DNA of 64,000 bases from Membranipora membranacea (GCA_914767715.1 OU612070.1:8015501-8079500), one strand, 5' to 3'. Numbered from the stretch's first letter, positions 39,404 through 51,623 are shown. Made by a program: numbers and translations. Notes: a model not told the origin generated them from the letters alone.

Positions 39404-41683
39404 ACCTATTCTCCTCATGCTGATGATTTGTAAAAACATTGAGCCGTAATGACCCCATAACCCTCACATCCTAACACACGAATACATGTGATTATCAGTC
39501 TCATCTGGCTCTGATTCTGCTCACGATTCGTGCTGCCTCTTCTGAATGACTCACATGCCACATCTTTGTCTCGATGTGTAGTGTCCAACAAATTCTTAGA
39601 AAAGTGATGTTCCAACATATCGATTTATTCAATTATGATTTCTAATAATGATTTATGATAATTTTCGGTCTGCATGAAGGTGACTAATGCTGTGAACTTG
39701 GCAGTTTTAAAGTTTCTGTGTTTGAACAGCACTCATATGCATCATATCAAATCAAAATCACACAGAATAACGCTAGCCTGTTTTTGATCAGACGATTTTG
39801 TACACAAAGGAAATAGATGAACCGAATCACCTTCCATGAATACTGACATTAAAATTCATAATTTCTAATATTAATTAATAATTAATCTGAATAATCAGAT
39901 AATTGAAAACACACAGTAAATTTGAGAACACAAAGAATGAGACATGTAAACTTCTGAGAAAAATCTTCAATAGTGACAAATTCATTACTTTCTTGCTCAA
40001 ATAGCTGACAACGATCATCACCCCCTGAACACTCGTATCAGAATAAATACAATTAGAAAATCTGCTTGTAGAGCAAAAATAGATAAATACAGGCCATTCA
40101 AGTGTAGAACAACCAAAAGTCAAAATACCTTTTTTAATTTTATATGCGATTTTTCAACTAATGCAGCTCAGACTCCTTTTTATTTTATTTATTCCACTTA
40201 CGTTCTGTACTTTCAATGCTATCAACCTATTACAGGATGGATATTAGAATTAGGCAATAAACAAACTTCAAACTTCAAGTGGCTAATTAGCCATTACATC
40301 ACAGATTGAGTTCCTGCCGGAACATTTAGTCATTGAAGTGAGCGTAGATACTCTATGGTTGCTTGGTGGATAGGGTATTTGATGACGTTCCTGAAGGTAT
40401 ACTAATTTGAAACATTGTATTAGATTACTCATATAACGTAACTGGTTCTTAGGCGTAATTGAAGCGTGTTTTAACAATGACATGGGTATGTCAATTTAAA
40501 TTGCAGATGGTACTGGCGTTATACATTCTGTAGTCTACTGTGTTTAGGCTGCAATGTAAGACAATTAGCTGCATATAATCAGGACCTGAATCATTTTAGA
40601 ACAAAATTTTTTGCTCAAACTTTTTTGGCTCTATGGAACCAAAAAAAAATATTTAGGCTCTGCTACTGTCACCATGACTCCAATGTGAGGCACATTTTAT
40701 ATCCCTCAGATATACTGTCATACACTGTTCCTGCATCTGCTTATTTTCAGTATGATAATAATGAACATAAGGTTCGCAGCACTTCTGGCCGTAGGGCACG
40801 GGTAATGGTGCAAGAGTCTTGGAGGCCCTGACTACCACTGCAGTAAATGGAGAGTGCATTGATAGTAGGTGAATTGTGATATGTGTATTTCATAAATGAG
40901 TTATTGAGTTACAAGTTTTTTCACTAGATAGCTCAGAGTGAATTCTCAATTCCCAATATTTCAATTCTTTGTGCTTCCATCATAGATCCAACCATCTATC
41001 AGGTGTCTCATCATTGATCATTCTCAATTATTTGCGCTGTTAATGCTCAATATAGAAAAGCCGACAAATACTTGGCAATAAAAAGGTTACTTCACAATCA
41101 CTTATTCATTCCCATGTGGGTATTGTTTTGAATATTCGGTATTCATTTGTTTTTTTATTTAAAATCTTGGAAAAGAAGAAGAAAGCTGTTCATTATAAAT
41201 AAGTCTGAGTTTATTTTTTACAAGTATTCCAGCGGCTTATAAATTTGTATTAAATGATATCAATCGTTCTTTACAAAATTGTTATATTAAATATAAAATA
41301 ATGTTACACAATTAGTGTGGCCTGAAAAGAGTGATAGGTACAATAATGGGTTCAAATTACATGCAATAAAAACAATAAATAAAAATGAAAGCGAACATAA
41401 ATGTCTGACTAAGATCTGATGGCTGTCTTCATCCATCATAATAAAAGGATTGACAATGTCTCAATGCTCTGATGAAAGCTACCTTCCACCGCGGTATCGG
41501 CCATAGAAAAGTGGCTGTAAGTATCTACTGTACGTACAATGCTGTCCTCATGGGCCTATTTTTGTAGATTTTCCTGATCTGAATCGCTCTTATCAGCTAA
41601 GCACCTCTGGCCTTCTACACTGATACAGTTTCCTTAGTTGTAAATCTCCCTACACTAGTAGTTTCCCTGCTGTATCATATTGT

Positions 41684-41914
41684 TCATCTCCTTCTTGATG
41701 CTCGGTTGCTGCCCGCTGACCCAGCACCGGATTCTCTAGCATTGTTCTCTGCCTCTGTGATGGTCTTAACTATCTGTCCAGCCTGGTTGACGAACATCTG
41801 TACTGGGTTACCGTTCTGATCCATATGGAATATTTTCTTGCACTTCTTGAGATCAGCCATATCAGCCTGTGCAGCTGATGATGCTGAGAGTTTGTTGTAT
41901 TTAGACTTAGACAT
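41684..41914 (-). CDS. Small basic protein, family copy 2 (76 aa), promoter decayed
   Basis: The frame is intact, starting MSKSKYNKLSASSAAQAD and ending SNRASRRR. Against its mirror copy 2' it has 12 base differences, 7 synonymous and 5 changing the protein. At four of the five changed residues (I28, H30, S62, A64) copy 2' agrees with copies 1 and 1', so those changes arose in copy 2. The TATA box of 2' is TGTAAAAG here (42238-42245), and the leader-intron donor CAG/GTAAGC is CAG/GAAAGC (GA at 42104-42105). The open frame is therefore probably young and under weak constraint, and expression is doubtful. Confidence 0.7.
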   Translation of the reverse strand: MSKSKYNKLSASSAAQADMADLKKCKKIFHMDQNGNPVQMFVNQAGQIVKTITEAENNARESGAGSAGSNRASRRR

Positions 41915-42103
41915 AGCTAGGACAGGTGGTAAGAGCCTAAAATACAGCAGAGAGGTGGTTGTTCACAGTTTAGCTCAAATCGACGCTCTTAAAGTACAAC
42001 GCTTTACGAGCAAGCGCTTGTAAACAATACTGAAAGAAATCAGAACTATGTTTGTATGTATTTTACAGTTTAGATTGAGCTGTGTGATGTATGTTAGATG
42101 CTT

Positions 42104-42105
42104 TC
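42104..42105 (-). other. Mutated leader-intron donor site of copy 2 (GT to GA)
   Basis: The minus strand reads CACAG/GAAAGCATCT, where the mirror copy 2' has CGCAG/GTAAGCATTT. A GA donor is not used by normal spliceosomes. Confidence 0.65.
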
Positions 42106-42507
42106 CTGTGGATAATTTTATGAGCTTGCAGTGCTTGCTACTGGACGAATACTTTGTAACTATACTATCGTCTTGTGTACTTCAGTTTCGTCCTTGGATG
42201 TTCAATAGAATGACAAAAAACTAAACAGGTAGTTTTCCTTTTACAGCCTATAGCTAATACCTTGGAATTCCCTAATCAGGAATTACGAAGCACAGACAGG
42301 AATAAATCAAGCACTGATGTTTGCCAAAAATAACAGGGGGCATCTGTGACCTAGCAAATATCACAATCTAAATTTACACGATCACAGGCTATAATAATCT
42401 TTGAGGTTTGTCCAGTGGTTTTCCATTTCTCATCTAATAATATACTGTTCAAAGTTCGGTATTCCCGCTATTAGTCATTGGGTCACATTTTGTCATGTGG
42501 TGTAATG

Positions 42508-42536
42508 AAGCTTGTCTATACTTGACAGACAAGCTT
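42508..42536. repeat. Stem-loop upstream of copy 2
   Basis: AAGCTTGTCT, a 9-base loop, then AGACAAGCTT: a perfect 10-bp stem about 265 bp upstream of the TATA position. It is exactly preserved in the mirror copy (50760-50788). Shorter hairpins occupy the same relative place at copies 1 and 1'. Confidence 0.65.
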
Positions 42537-43357
42537 GAACTCCACCTAAATCACAGGACTTTTGATAAATCATATATACAAAAACTTTATTGTAATAAAA
42601 CAAATCAATGAATTGAAATTTCGGTGAATCCTAATAATTCAAACGATATGTACCCTAGATGAACCTCATACACGTATGAATCAGGCATCCTTCTAAGTAG
42701 ATAGAGGTTGTTTGATGGGTTTATTTTGTTGTGAGATTGGAGTGTTTATACTGTTACATGAGTAGCTGATAGCAACAGTAACTAAAAATTTTGGTGAAGT
42801 AAAGTCTGACTTCTAGTGGATTAAAAAAATATCTTATAATGCTAAAATCAAAAGTCAGAGGAAGGAGTCTTTACCCCAAGCATTTCTGTATTTAAGGTCT
42901 TTTGATAGCTGCCTGAGTGGTTAAACGCTGATTGGTCTCACACAGGAAATACGTATAATAAAAGTTTGTCCCTTATGCTAACGCCGTGCCGGCCAGACTT
43001 TTTCTTAGAACTATTCATTGATGGGTTGGCCAATGTTTTGTTTCTGCTGCAGTAGGGGGGGGGGGGAGGGCAGACCATAGGAAAGAGTTTGGAATTGAGT
43101 AGCACTTTTGGATATTTCTTTGAAAATCACATGTTTGTAAAAATTTATTTATTCGATCATGCTATATCATAGGCATCATATAACCTAGTGTTGTATTGGT
43201 CGCAAACATAAAATTTCGCTTGAATTATAAAAATTCTAAACATATGTGTTTATGTCGAGGCCATTCTATACATAGCGCAAAACGACTACTTTTGATGTGA
43301 TGGTCAGGAGGGTTAATATGGTTATTATACCTCAGTCATCCGTCCATCCATCCGCAG

Positions 43358-44495
43358 TGATGTGCTACTAGCTGAGGAAAGGCATATAATTATATTCTAA
43401 ATAACTATGTTTGTTTCTATTAAAAGGTGAATGGCAAAGAGTACACAATGATATCAGTCTTCTATGTATTCTGTGTATGAAACACTTTGAAGTGCAGTAC
43501 CATTATCCATGATGATGTCATCATAAAACACATGATGGTTGTCTATTTATTGATGTTTAAACTTGTACACAGAGAGTCCGATATTGTTCCAAAGTAGGGT
43601 GCAAAATACACAGTAAATAATAAACAAAATTGTTTATTTGCGATCATTATGTTTGACATGTCTAGAAACAAGATAAAAATACAAAGTCATTCGTAATTTT
43701 TGAGATTACAGATTTTCATCATGTTATGGGTGTGGAATGATAAACATCCAATCCATTGGAAAATCCCTAAATGTCCAGTCCACTTCTAATGATGGGGTAA
43801 TCACAGACACATCAGGTGCATCAGGTGAATCCTTCATGGTTTACATTGCACTCCATGGATAGATTGATCTAATTCAGTCACTGAAAAAAAATCGGTGAAA
43901 TTTGGTGTAGACACTGGCACTGTAAAAAGACAAAAAAAATAGAAAAATCAGGTCACCATAGTAAAAGTTAAAAAAGTGTATTGTTTAGTGTGAGAAAGAA
44001 TCAGGTGTCCTAAAACGGAGTCTTGCCCCCAAGCACCTCTATACTTCATGGTGCGGTAACGTCCTGATGGGCATTTATTTAAGAAGTCATTTATGCAGTG
44101 GTTCTCAAAGGTTTGACCCTGTACTCCCATAGACCTGCTAGAGAAACTGAATTTAATCTATCAATTCTGTCGTAGCAAGTGGTGCATACCAGGTTGTGAA
44201 AGCGAAGCATGGAAATAATTTCTTTGCTATTGAACTCCATGTGGGTTTTGTCATAGTTTTAGGTAAAGAGTATTAGTCATATTCCATGGAATTCTGAAAA
44301 ATGTAATTTCACAGTAATAATTATAGTGGCAGCCCTAGTATAATAGCTATCTAATGGTGAGCAATAATAAATACCTGTTGGTGATGAAATAAAGAATTAC
44401 ATAATGTTATAATCTGTCTCTGACTGCAGTGCGTAGACTTTGATCCGATATGGTCTCCATATTGCTCAATTTATTGAATGAGCCAATGACAAATA
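43358..44495. repeat. Block c, copy 1 of 3
   Basis: Matches 59060-59955 in direct orientation and 48838-49965 in inverted orientation. Shared strings include GTTTGACATGTC, AGAAACAAGATA and AATACCTGT followed by GGTGATGAAAT. No consistent open frame is kept across the copies, so it is noncoding or decayed. Confidence 0.7.
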
Positions 44496-46151
44496 GGTTT
44501 GATGTGATGTGTTGTGTTGATGTGATGTACAATTTGTTTTTGTGACACATTGTATTTGGAGTCATTTCCTTCCTGCTCTCTTTCCTTACGATACCTCTGT
44601 TAACCACATATAATGTGATTACATAATACTGAAAGCTCACAAGAATATCTAGAAAAAACAACTTTCGACATTTGTCTGTCTATATCAAAGCCAGAATTGT
44701 GTATATAGGAGTCATCAACTTCAAATTCTAATTATAACAGAATCCATATCAACATCCTAATCTATGATTGTGCCAATTCAAATTCCGGAAACATTTGGCG
44801 ATAGGGATTCCTGCAAGCTTTATAAATTTCCCCCAACAAATTTACCACAAATTGTTTTGTTGTCTGCATTAAATTTGAGTTAACAGTGGTTGACAACAGT
44901 CAAGCCATATTATAAATTGCGTCACTCTGTGACTATCTATGAAAATGAGAGCCAGTTTATATGTAGGACCTCCGATGAATATATATACTTGCTATATGAT
45001 GAAGCCTCAGCACTGTCTGAGCTGCAAACCTTTATGATTGACTGTGGGTTGGAGATTTTTATGAAAATTGCTTAGAAGCATTTTCCTAGAAGCATTTGGG
45101 ACTTTCTCCTAGATAATGAATTTCTGGTACCATGATGATATTATAATTTTCTGTGGTTGGTACAAATTTAAAACGATCTGGATATCATTTTGCTACAGGC
45201 TTGAATAACCAAGCTGAAGAAGGTAACTTCCGTTCAAAATAGTTAAAAGCAGAATAAAATGATTAAAACTGTCATTTGTACCAGTGGGGTAGCCCAATTC
45301 GACTATTCATTGAGTGAACCAGTCCATACAGAATTGAGAGGAAACAACTAAAAGATTCTCGATACTGCGCAGTCCACCCTAGATGCAATGTTATCATAAC
45401 CATAGAGTGTCACATCACCAAATTGACTGTGTCATAGCAGGTGCTCCTAGGTGTCTCTTTGGTACTTTGAATCACAACAATCTTGTTTTCAAATATATCA
45501 AGATATTGTGTGGTTATTGTACAATCGGAAGGGAAGAGATTTGGATTTGGAATTTCATTTTGCATTTCTGCGAATATTATATCAGCACTGTTATTTGATT
45601 ACATGAATTGGCAGGCTCAAGATTCTTAATCATGATCTTCCATTCTTCCATTGGAATGACAAAATTGAAATACCAAGTATTGAAAACCAAGGTTGACTAA
45701 TGAAGTGAACCCACAAGGTGACTTCCTGCTGAGCTAACAGGAAATCACTATTGGACTTTGACTACACTTTTTACAAAGCTCACTTTATAATTCACTGCTT
45801 ACTTATTGCATCAGACTGTCACATTTCCAAAGCAAAAAGCCAAAGCTGAAAATTATGAAGTGCGGCAGTCATATGAATTATTGCAAAAATTCAATCGTGC
45901 AAAACTGACAATTGTACAATTATCTACCCACGCTCATGTATGTGATGCGAGACTGTATACTGAACATCTCTTGACCTCGAGCAAAACAAACAAACAAACA
46001 AACAAACAAACAAACAAAACAAAAAGTGAAAGATTTTTTTTTATAGTTGATTTTGTTATTGTCTCAACATAGTACCTGAACCTTCCAAGGTCACAGGGAA
46101 TATCAAAGGGGAGACAATCCAACTGCTGACCGACAGTGGCTGGCCAGGATA

Positions 46152-46219
46152 GCCTGGGCAGGCTGTTGGCGATTGGTGGGGGACCCCCGACCTTCCCACC
46201 GACTACAGCCTGCCCAGGC
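46152..46219. repeat. GC-rich hairpin insertion in block a
   Basis: GCCTGGGCAGGCTGT (46152-46166) and ACAGCCTGCCCAGGC (46205-46219) form a perfect 15-bp stem around a GC-rich loop. The stem is absent from the left copy of block a, so it is a small insertion or local expansion. Confidence 0.6.
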
Positions 46220-46866
46220 CAATAACGCCAGGGTGCAACTGTTGCTGGATAATTTGTTTTACTGCCAAACTTTGCGGCATCTGATTTATCATTGGAGATA
46301 TATTTGAACTTGACATCGAGATACCTATTGGTGAACTAAGTCATACAAGAAAATCAAGGCCTGATCTCCACCCATAGCCACGGACAATTTCAAGGCGGTT
46401 TTTATCATATCATCTCACTATAAGAAAATTGAAAAAGTGGATTACGCTGGCGATAAATATCCAATCCTTTTGGCTCAAAAACCCAATGGGAACTGAAAAA
46501 TTTGAGAGCTGGACAAGAATGCTGTGAGAATTATTCGATTTTGACTTGCCATCATTTAACAAAGGATAAGCGCACAGAGAATCACCTCACCGTTTACAAT
46601 AATTGGCCTCAAAAAAGCATCAGTATTCGCTGATCTGGGTAAATAAAGACAAATATTAAATGAGGATTACTTAATCTTTACAGCTTTTATTTTGGAAATT
46701 ATCTGTGTACATATTGTGATGTTTCTGCTTACATTATATGAATTGTATTCCCTTGTTAAAATCAAGGCACATGGTTCAGTCTAAAAATTTAAAAAAATCA
46801 ACTGGTATACAGAGTTATATGACCTGATTTCATTCATTTCTGAAATGAGCTATGAATGTATTGCGC

Positions 46867-46921
46867 CACGTCACGTCACGTCACGTCACGTCACGTCACG
46901 TCACGTCACGTCACGTCACGT
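46867..46921. repeat. (TCACG)n microsatellite, 11 units
   Basis: Eleven perfect tandem copies of the pentamer CACGT. Each junction contains ACGTCA, the half-site bound by CREB/ATF-type bZIP factors. It lies at the right end of the middle copy of block a and coincides with the midpoint of the gene 1 / gene 1' pair (about 46890). Confidence 0.9.
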
Positions 46922-46974
46922 CTTCAATCGATAACCTTTAATGATTTTGAGCGGATTATCTCCTTTTTTCTTAT

Positions 46975-49965
46975 GCATATAACCTGCGTTATATGAAGAG
47001 CATATTGCCCTTCTCAACACCTTCTGTGTGGTAATTCATCACACTCAAAATAATTCTGAGAGTGCCACAATTATGAGCTGTTCTCGGTGTGATGTGTCTA
47101 CAATAAGAGTACAGGGTCCTCGCCAACAACCAATGTACATTTTTGTTAAATTCTCTGGTTTTGGAAAGGTTATCACATGTCTATGAAGTATGGGAGACAG
47201 GAAAGTTTCTATGCAGAATCCCTTTGATATATAAATTTTCACACTCATACAAATATTTGGTCACAGAGTTTGGATATTTGGTTCAACCAACGATTCCATT
47301 CAAGACTTCTAACATAATTTCAGTATTTTTGATATCTTTCATTTATTGTTTAAAAGAAATGAATTCATATGTATGACAATGATTTCTATAGCTGTAATAC
47401 TTTGTAATCAATCAGAATTACACTGAAGAAGATATGATAAGAAGGTTATCACTAGTTTTGCTCAGGATGTTCGGCACAGATATAAATATATTATCATTGA
47501 TGATCAGACAATCTACTTAATCTCATTTCGTCATTATGCTTAAACAAGAGTTGTTATCCATGTTTACAATAATATGTCAAATCAGGGCTAATTATCACTT
47601 TTTTTTTCAGTCCAGCTGTTGTCTTTTTTGTCAATATATAACTGAGGAGTCATCCTCCCTCTGCACTACACCAGATTTTGTGTGCGGCTGTAAGTTGGAG
47701 CAGGGACTTAGTGTCTTTCCCCAATGGAATTCTTAGCTTTCCTTATTTTCCGACTAGTCCCAAGCACAGCCAGCTATGGCTCATTGCATTTTTTTCTCAT
47801 CTTTATCTTTCCCAGCAATATGTTCATCTCTTTCTGCTAAGAGCTCTGCGCAGTCCAGACTCTGCCCGTGACTGCTCGGTTCTGCTGACAGTTTTGACGA
47901 CATCTTGCTCTGGAGATACATACTTCTGTACTATATTATTATTTTCATCCATGCATAAGACTTTTTTGCAGCTTTTAAGATCTTCTTTGCCTGCCTGTCT
48001 CTCAGAGCAGACGGAGAGTTTACTGTATTTAGATTTAGGCATCTTCACGGATTATCTTCTATATCTAAAATATAATACCACAAATGAATAAATGGAAGTT
48101 TTAACCCAGTATGGATACCATCCCAAACTTGATCCATAATAATGGCAAAGGCTGTACACATAAAATATTCATACCTAGAGGAAAAGGTTCAGCACCAGAT
48201 ACATAATAATCGCAAGTCTGCTCTGTAACTGATACAGAAGCAAAAGTTTGTTGTGCATAGAGATTTGTTTCACCAGTCATTGCCACATAATTTGAAGTAT
48301 CCTCAACATATAACTTTGAAGAAACTTATGGGATGCAATTTAACATGAATACAAAATCAACCCAAGTCAGCTTTTGTAAATGTGACAGAGAGTGTGGTGA
48401 CACAATCATCTAAACATGCTCGTGATCGGTCGCATACCTTCTGGGTGCAGTGTTATCAGACTGATCGCTGTAAAACTTAACTGCTAGCTGAGGATAAAGT
48501 GAAGCTTGACAGTTGTTTCCTATCAGGATGACTTATCAAGTTATGATGTGTAAACTCAGATTGATTAGCTTTTATACGCAGAAAAAAAACTGCTGAGTGT
48601 TGGGGGATTCCCAGCTTCACTGATGTGAAGAAATAATGGTTTTCCATGAAATATGTTGGTTTTCCATATTTATTGCACAAATGGGTTTCCATGGAAATTA
48701 GTCATAGTGATTATTGTGTAAAGATATGATCTGTTGCAGTTTTGTGGTGCAACAATGAGTGCCTAGCAGCCGTAAAAAATGAATCATATTCTTCCAATCA
48801 ACTGTCTCTTTTCACATTGAACATATTGTCATTGGCTCATTCAATAAATTGAGCAATATGGAGACCATATCGGATCAAAGTCTATGCACTGCAGTCAGAG
48901 ACAGATTATAACATTATGTAATTCTTGATTTCATCACCGACAGGTATTTATTATTGCTTATCATTAGATAGCTATTACTGCGGCAGCCAATATAATTAGT
49001 ACTGTGAAATTACACTATTAAGAATTCCAAGAAATATGTCTAATACGACTTACCTGAAACTATGACAAAACCCTCATGGAATTCACCTGCAAACAAATTA
49101 TTTCCATGCTTAGCTTTCACTACCTGTTATGCATAACTTGCTACGACAGATTAATTTTGGTTACTCTAGTGGGTCAATGGGAGCACAGGGCCAAACCTTT
49201 GAGAACCACTATATAAATGACATCTTAAATATATTCCCATCAGGACGTTACCGCAACATGAAGTATAGAGGTGCTTGGGGCCGAGACTGCTTTTTAAGAC
49301 ATCTGATTCTCACACTAAACGATAAACTCTTTTAACTTCTACCAAGGAGACCTGATTTTTCTATGTTTTTGTCTTTAAAAGTGCCAGTGTCTACACCGAA
49401 TTTCACGGCTTTTTTTGTCAGTGACTGAAATAAATTCATCCATCCATCCATGGAGTGCAATGTGAACCATGAAAGATTCATGTGCACCTGATGTGTCCAT
49501 GATTACCCCATCATTAGAAGTGAACTGGACATTTTGGGATTATCCAATGGATTGGATGTTTATCGGTCCACATCCATAACATAATGAAAATCTGTTATCT
49601 TGAAAATAACGAATGATTTTGTATTTTTAACTTGTTTCTAGACATGTCAAACATAATGATATCAAATAAACAATTTTGTTTATCACTGTGTATTTTGCAC
49701 CCTACTTTTTGTACAATATTGGACTCTCTGTGTACAAGATCAGACATCAATACTGATAAATAAACAACCTTTGTTAATTTATGATGACTTCATCAGTGAT
49801 AATGTACTGCACTTTGAATGTGTTCCTTAGACAAAATAAAAGACTTATATTTGATCACTGTGTACCTATTGCCCCCAGTCCTCTCTTTGCCAAACAAACA
49901 TAGTTATTTTGAGCAAGTATATAATTATATAGTCTATTCTCGGCTAATAGCACATCACTATGGAC
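46975..49965. repeat. Gene 3 block (gene 3, upstream DNA, inverted block c)
   Basis: This segment recurs inverted at 59050-62040. Outer anchors are GAAGAGCATATTGCCCTTCT...GTGTGGTAATTCATCACACT (46995-47045) against the inverted equivalents at 61977-62022. The inner part overlaps the right arm because block c is shared. Confidence 0.75.
47824..48042 (-). CDS. Small basic protein, family copy 3 (72 aa, divergent)
   Basis: The frame is intact from ATG at 48042. It starts MPKSKYSKLSVCSERQAG, keeps the family core as DLKSCKKVLCMDENNNIVQK, then VVKT, and ends in an Arg-rich tail (LRRALSRKR). It is clearly homologous to copies 1 and 2 (K.KY start, DLK.CKKV, MD.N.N.VQ, VVKT) but far more divergent, so it predates the 1/2 split. 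A splice acceptor (TTATATTTTAG) lies 22 bases before the ATG, and a conserved donor candidate (CCTCTAG/GTATG) near 48178 suggests a leader intron as in copies 1' and 2'. Confidence 0.72.
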   Translation of the reverse strand: MPKSKYSKLSVCSERQAGKEDLKSCKKVLCMDENNNIVQKYVSPEQDVVKTVSRTEQSRAESGLRRALSRKR

Positions 49966-50330
49966 CACGGAGGTATAATAACCATATCAATGCTCCCGAA
50001 TATCACATCAAAAAATAGTCATTTTGTGTTATGTTTAGAATGGCCTGAGCGTAAACATAGATGTTTATATTGCCCTGAATGTTTAAGTTATTATTAGAAA
50101 TGTATGTTGTATGCATTTTACACGGAGATGTCTGCCCGCCCCCCCCCCCTCCAACCACAGCAAAATCTCATCATATGAAAAGTTCTAATAAAGAATCTGG
50201 CCAGCACATCAATATCATAGGGGAAAAACTTTATAATATATATTTATGTAAAATCAGTTAGCGATTATCCACCTTAACCCTTGGTAGGAAGCCTGATTCA
50301 TATGTGTATGAGGTTCATCCAGGGTACATA

Positions 50331-50630
50331 GTGGTCCCATGCTTCGATTTTGTGGTTCACTCCAATTTCGAATGGTTAGAATCCAGTGGATTCTAACCAT
50401 TCCCATGATGGGACAACCATGAAAAGAATCTGCCGCGTGTAATCCCTTTGAAGGCATTGTGTGCAAGCGCGCTAACCATTCAGCCACTCCGCCAATTAGG
50501 AAATAGGTCGAATAAACACAGTATGGATATTCGCGTCCAAAAAGTCATTCGTCACAATCGGAATTTGATTTTAATGGCATTTCCATGGGGCGATTACTCC
50601 CGAAATCCTTACAAAATCAACCTAGGAAAC
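50331..50630 (-). mobile_element. SINE-like insertion present only in the right arm
   Basis: The left arm reads straight through this point (the sequence around 42640-42655), while the right arm has about 300 extra bases. On the minus strand the insert contains GGCGGAGTGGCTGAATGG followed by TTAGCGCGC, a good tRNA-like A-box region (50467-50493). Further on is GGTTAGAATCC (about 50388-50398), one base from a B box and itself part of a palindrome AATGGTTAGAATCC/GGATTCTAACCATT. Direct target-site duplications are not obvious. Confidence 0.55.
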
Positions 50631-50759
50631 ATTGTTTGAATTATAAGGATTCATCGAAATTTACAATTATTCAATTTGATCGATTTGTTTTATTACAATA
50701 AATAAAAGCTTTTGTATTATGATTTAACAAAAGTCATGTGATTGATGTGGAGTTCAAGC

Positions 50760-50788
50760 AAGCTTGTCTGTCAAGTATAGACAAGCTT
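50760..50788. repeat. Stem-loop upstream of copy 2'
   Basis: A perfect 10-bp stem AAGCTTGTCT / AGACAAGCTT with a 9-base loop, the reverse complement of the element at 42508-42536. It lies about 280 bp upstream of the TATA box of copy 2'. Confidence 0.65.
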
Positions 50789-51068
50789 CATTACACCACA
50801 TGACAAAATGTGACCTAATGACTAACTACGGGAATACAGAACTTTAAACAAGTATAGTAATATTAGATGAAATGGAAATCCACTCTCCAAGCTTCAAGGA
50901 AGGTTATAGCCTGTGATCGTGTAAATATGGATTGTGATGTTAGTGAGGTCACATAGACGTACCCTGCTATTATTAGTATATCGATACCAAACGTCAGTGC
51001 TTGCTTGATTTATTCATGTCTGTGGTTTGGAAATTCCTGATAATGGAATTCCCAGACATTGGCTAGGC

Positions 51069-51076
51069 TATAAAAG
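51069..51076 (+). promoter_or_regulatory. TATA box of copy 2'
   Basis: TATAAAAG, followed by a leader exon ending GCAG/GTAAGC at 51199 and a leader intron 51200-51370 with acceptor TGTATTTTAG. The start codon follows 22 bases after the acceptor. Confidence 0.7.
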
Positions 51077-51392
51077 GAATAGTACCTGTTGAGCTTTGTG
51101 TCATTCTATTGAACAACCGAAGACGAAACTGAGGAACACAAGACGATATAAATACAAAGTGTCAGTTCAAGCAGCACAAACCAATCTAAGTATACGCAGG
51201 TAAGCATTTAATATACAACACGCAGTCAAGGAATCTAAACTGTATATGCATACAAACAAAGCTCTGATTCCTCTCAGTATTGTTTAGAATCGCTCGCTAG
51301 TAAAGAGTTGTACTTTCGGAAGCTTGATGTGATCACACATGTTAACAACCACTTCTCTGCTGTATTTTAGGCTCTTACCACCTGTCCTAGCT

Positions 51393-51623
51393 ATGTCTAA
51401 GTCTAAATACAACAAGCTGTCAGCATCATCAGCTTCACAGGCTGACATGGCTGACCTCAAGAAGTGCAAGAAAGTATTCCGTATGGATCAGAACGGTAAC
51501 CCAGTCCAGATGTTCGTCAACCAGGCTGGACAGATAGTAAAGACCATCACAGAGGCGGAGAACAATGCTAGAGAATTCGGTACTGGGTCAGCGGGCAGCA
51601 ACCGAGCATCAAGAAGGAGATGA
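51393..51623 (+). CDS. Small basic protein, family copy 2' (76 aa)
   Basis: Starts MSKSKYNKLSASSASQAD and keeps the family core DLKKCKKVFRMDQNGNPVQ exactly as in copies 1 and 1', with REFGTGSAG and a basic SRRR tail. The upstream in-frame ATG at 51339 lies in the leader intron, so the ATG at 51393, just after the acceptor, is the likely start. It has an intact TATA box, an intact leader intron and a polyadenylation signal AATAAA at about 52055-52060. By comparison with copy 2, this is the better preserved member of the pair. The function is unknown; the basic ends would suit binding to nucleic acid or another acidic partner, but that is conjecture. Confidence 0.83.
   Translation: MSKSKYNKLSASSASQADMADLKKCKKVFRMDQNGNPVQMFVNQAGQIVKTITEAENNAREFGTGSAGSNRASRRR

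Larger units (their letters stand above)
34720..44495. repeat. Left arm of the large inverted duplication (blocks a-1-b-2-d-c)
   Basis: This 9.8-kb segment recurs in reverse order and orientation at 48838-59050. Anchor matches are the gene 1 coding sequences (37785 and 55764), a 170-bp block (39234 and 54361) and the gene 2 coding sequences (41684 and 51393). Others are a stem-loop (42508 and 50760) and the block c string GCACCTCTATACTTCATG (44034 and, inverted, 49257-49274). Noncoding parts have diverged with many indels, so this is an established duplication and not a simple assembly echo. Confidence 0.85.
44515..46965. repeat. Third copy of block a (direct repeat of about 34895-37010)
   Basis: In the same order as the left-most copy, this holds ACAATTTGTTTTTGTGACAC (34909 and 44530), the TTTCCCCCAACAAAT string (35212 and 44827), AACCAAGGTTGACTAATGAAG, and the end near TTATGATTTTGTGCGG / TAATGATTTTGAGCGG. 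Block a is also present inverted at about 56700-58900. It contains an (AAAC)n run at 45984-46018 and a hairpin at 46152-46219. No shared open frame suggests a protein. Confidence 0.75.

Noticed and set aside
34784-44661. Short minus-strand frames starting VNRGIVRKESRKEMTP in two copies of block a
   Set aside because: The frame is not kept beyond about 20 codons between copies, nor in the third copy near 58800, so it is shared noncoding sequence.
46152-46219. GC-rich hairpin as a possible terminator or structured RNA
   Set aside because: It is absent from the other copies of block a and has no associated gene; more likely a small insertion.
47678-48091. 137-codon open frame on the plus strand opposite gene 3
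   Set aside because: It is the antisense of the gene 3 coding sequence. The homologous family members support the minus-strand frame.
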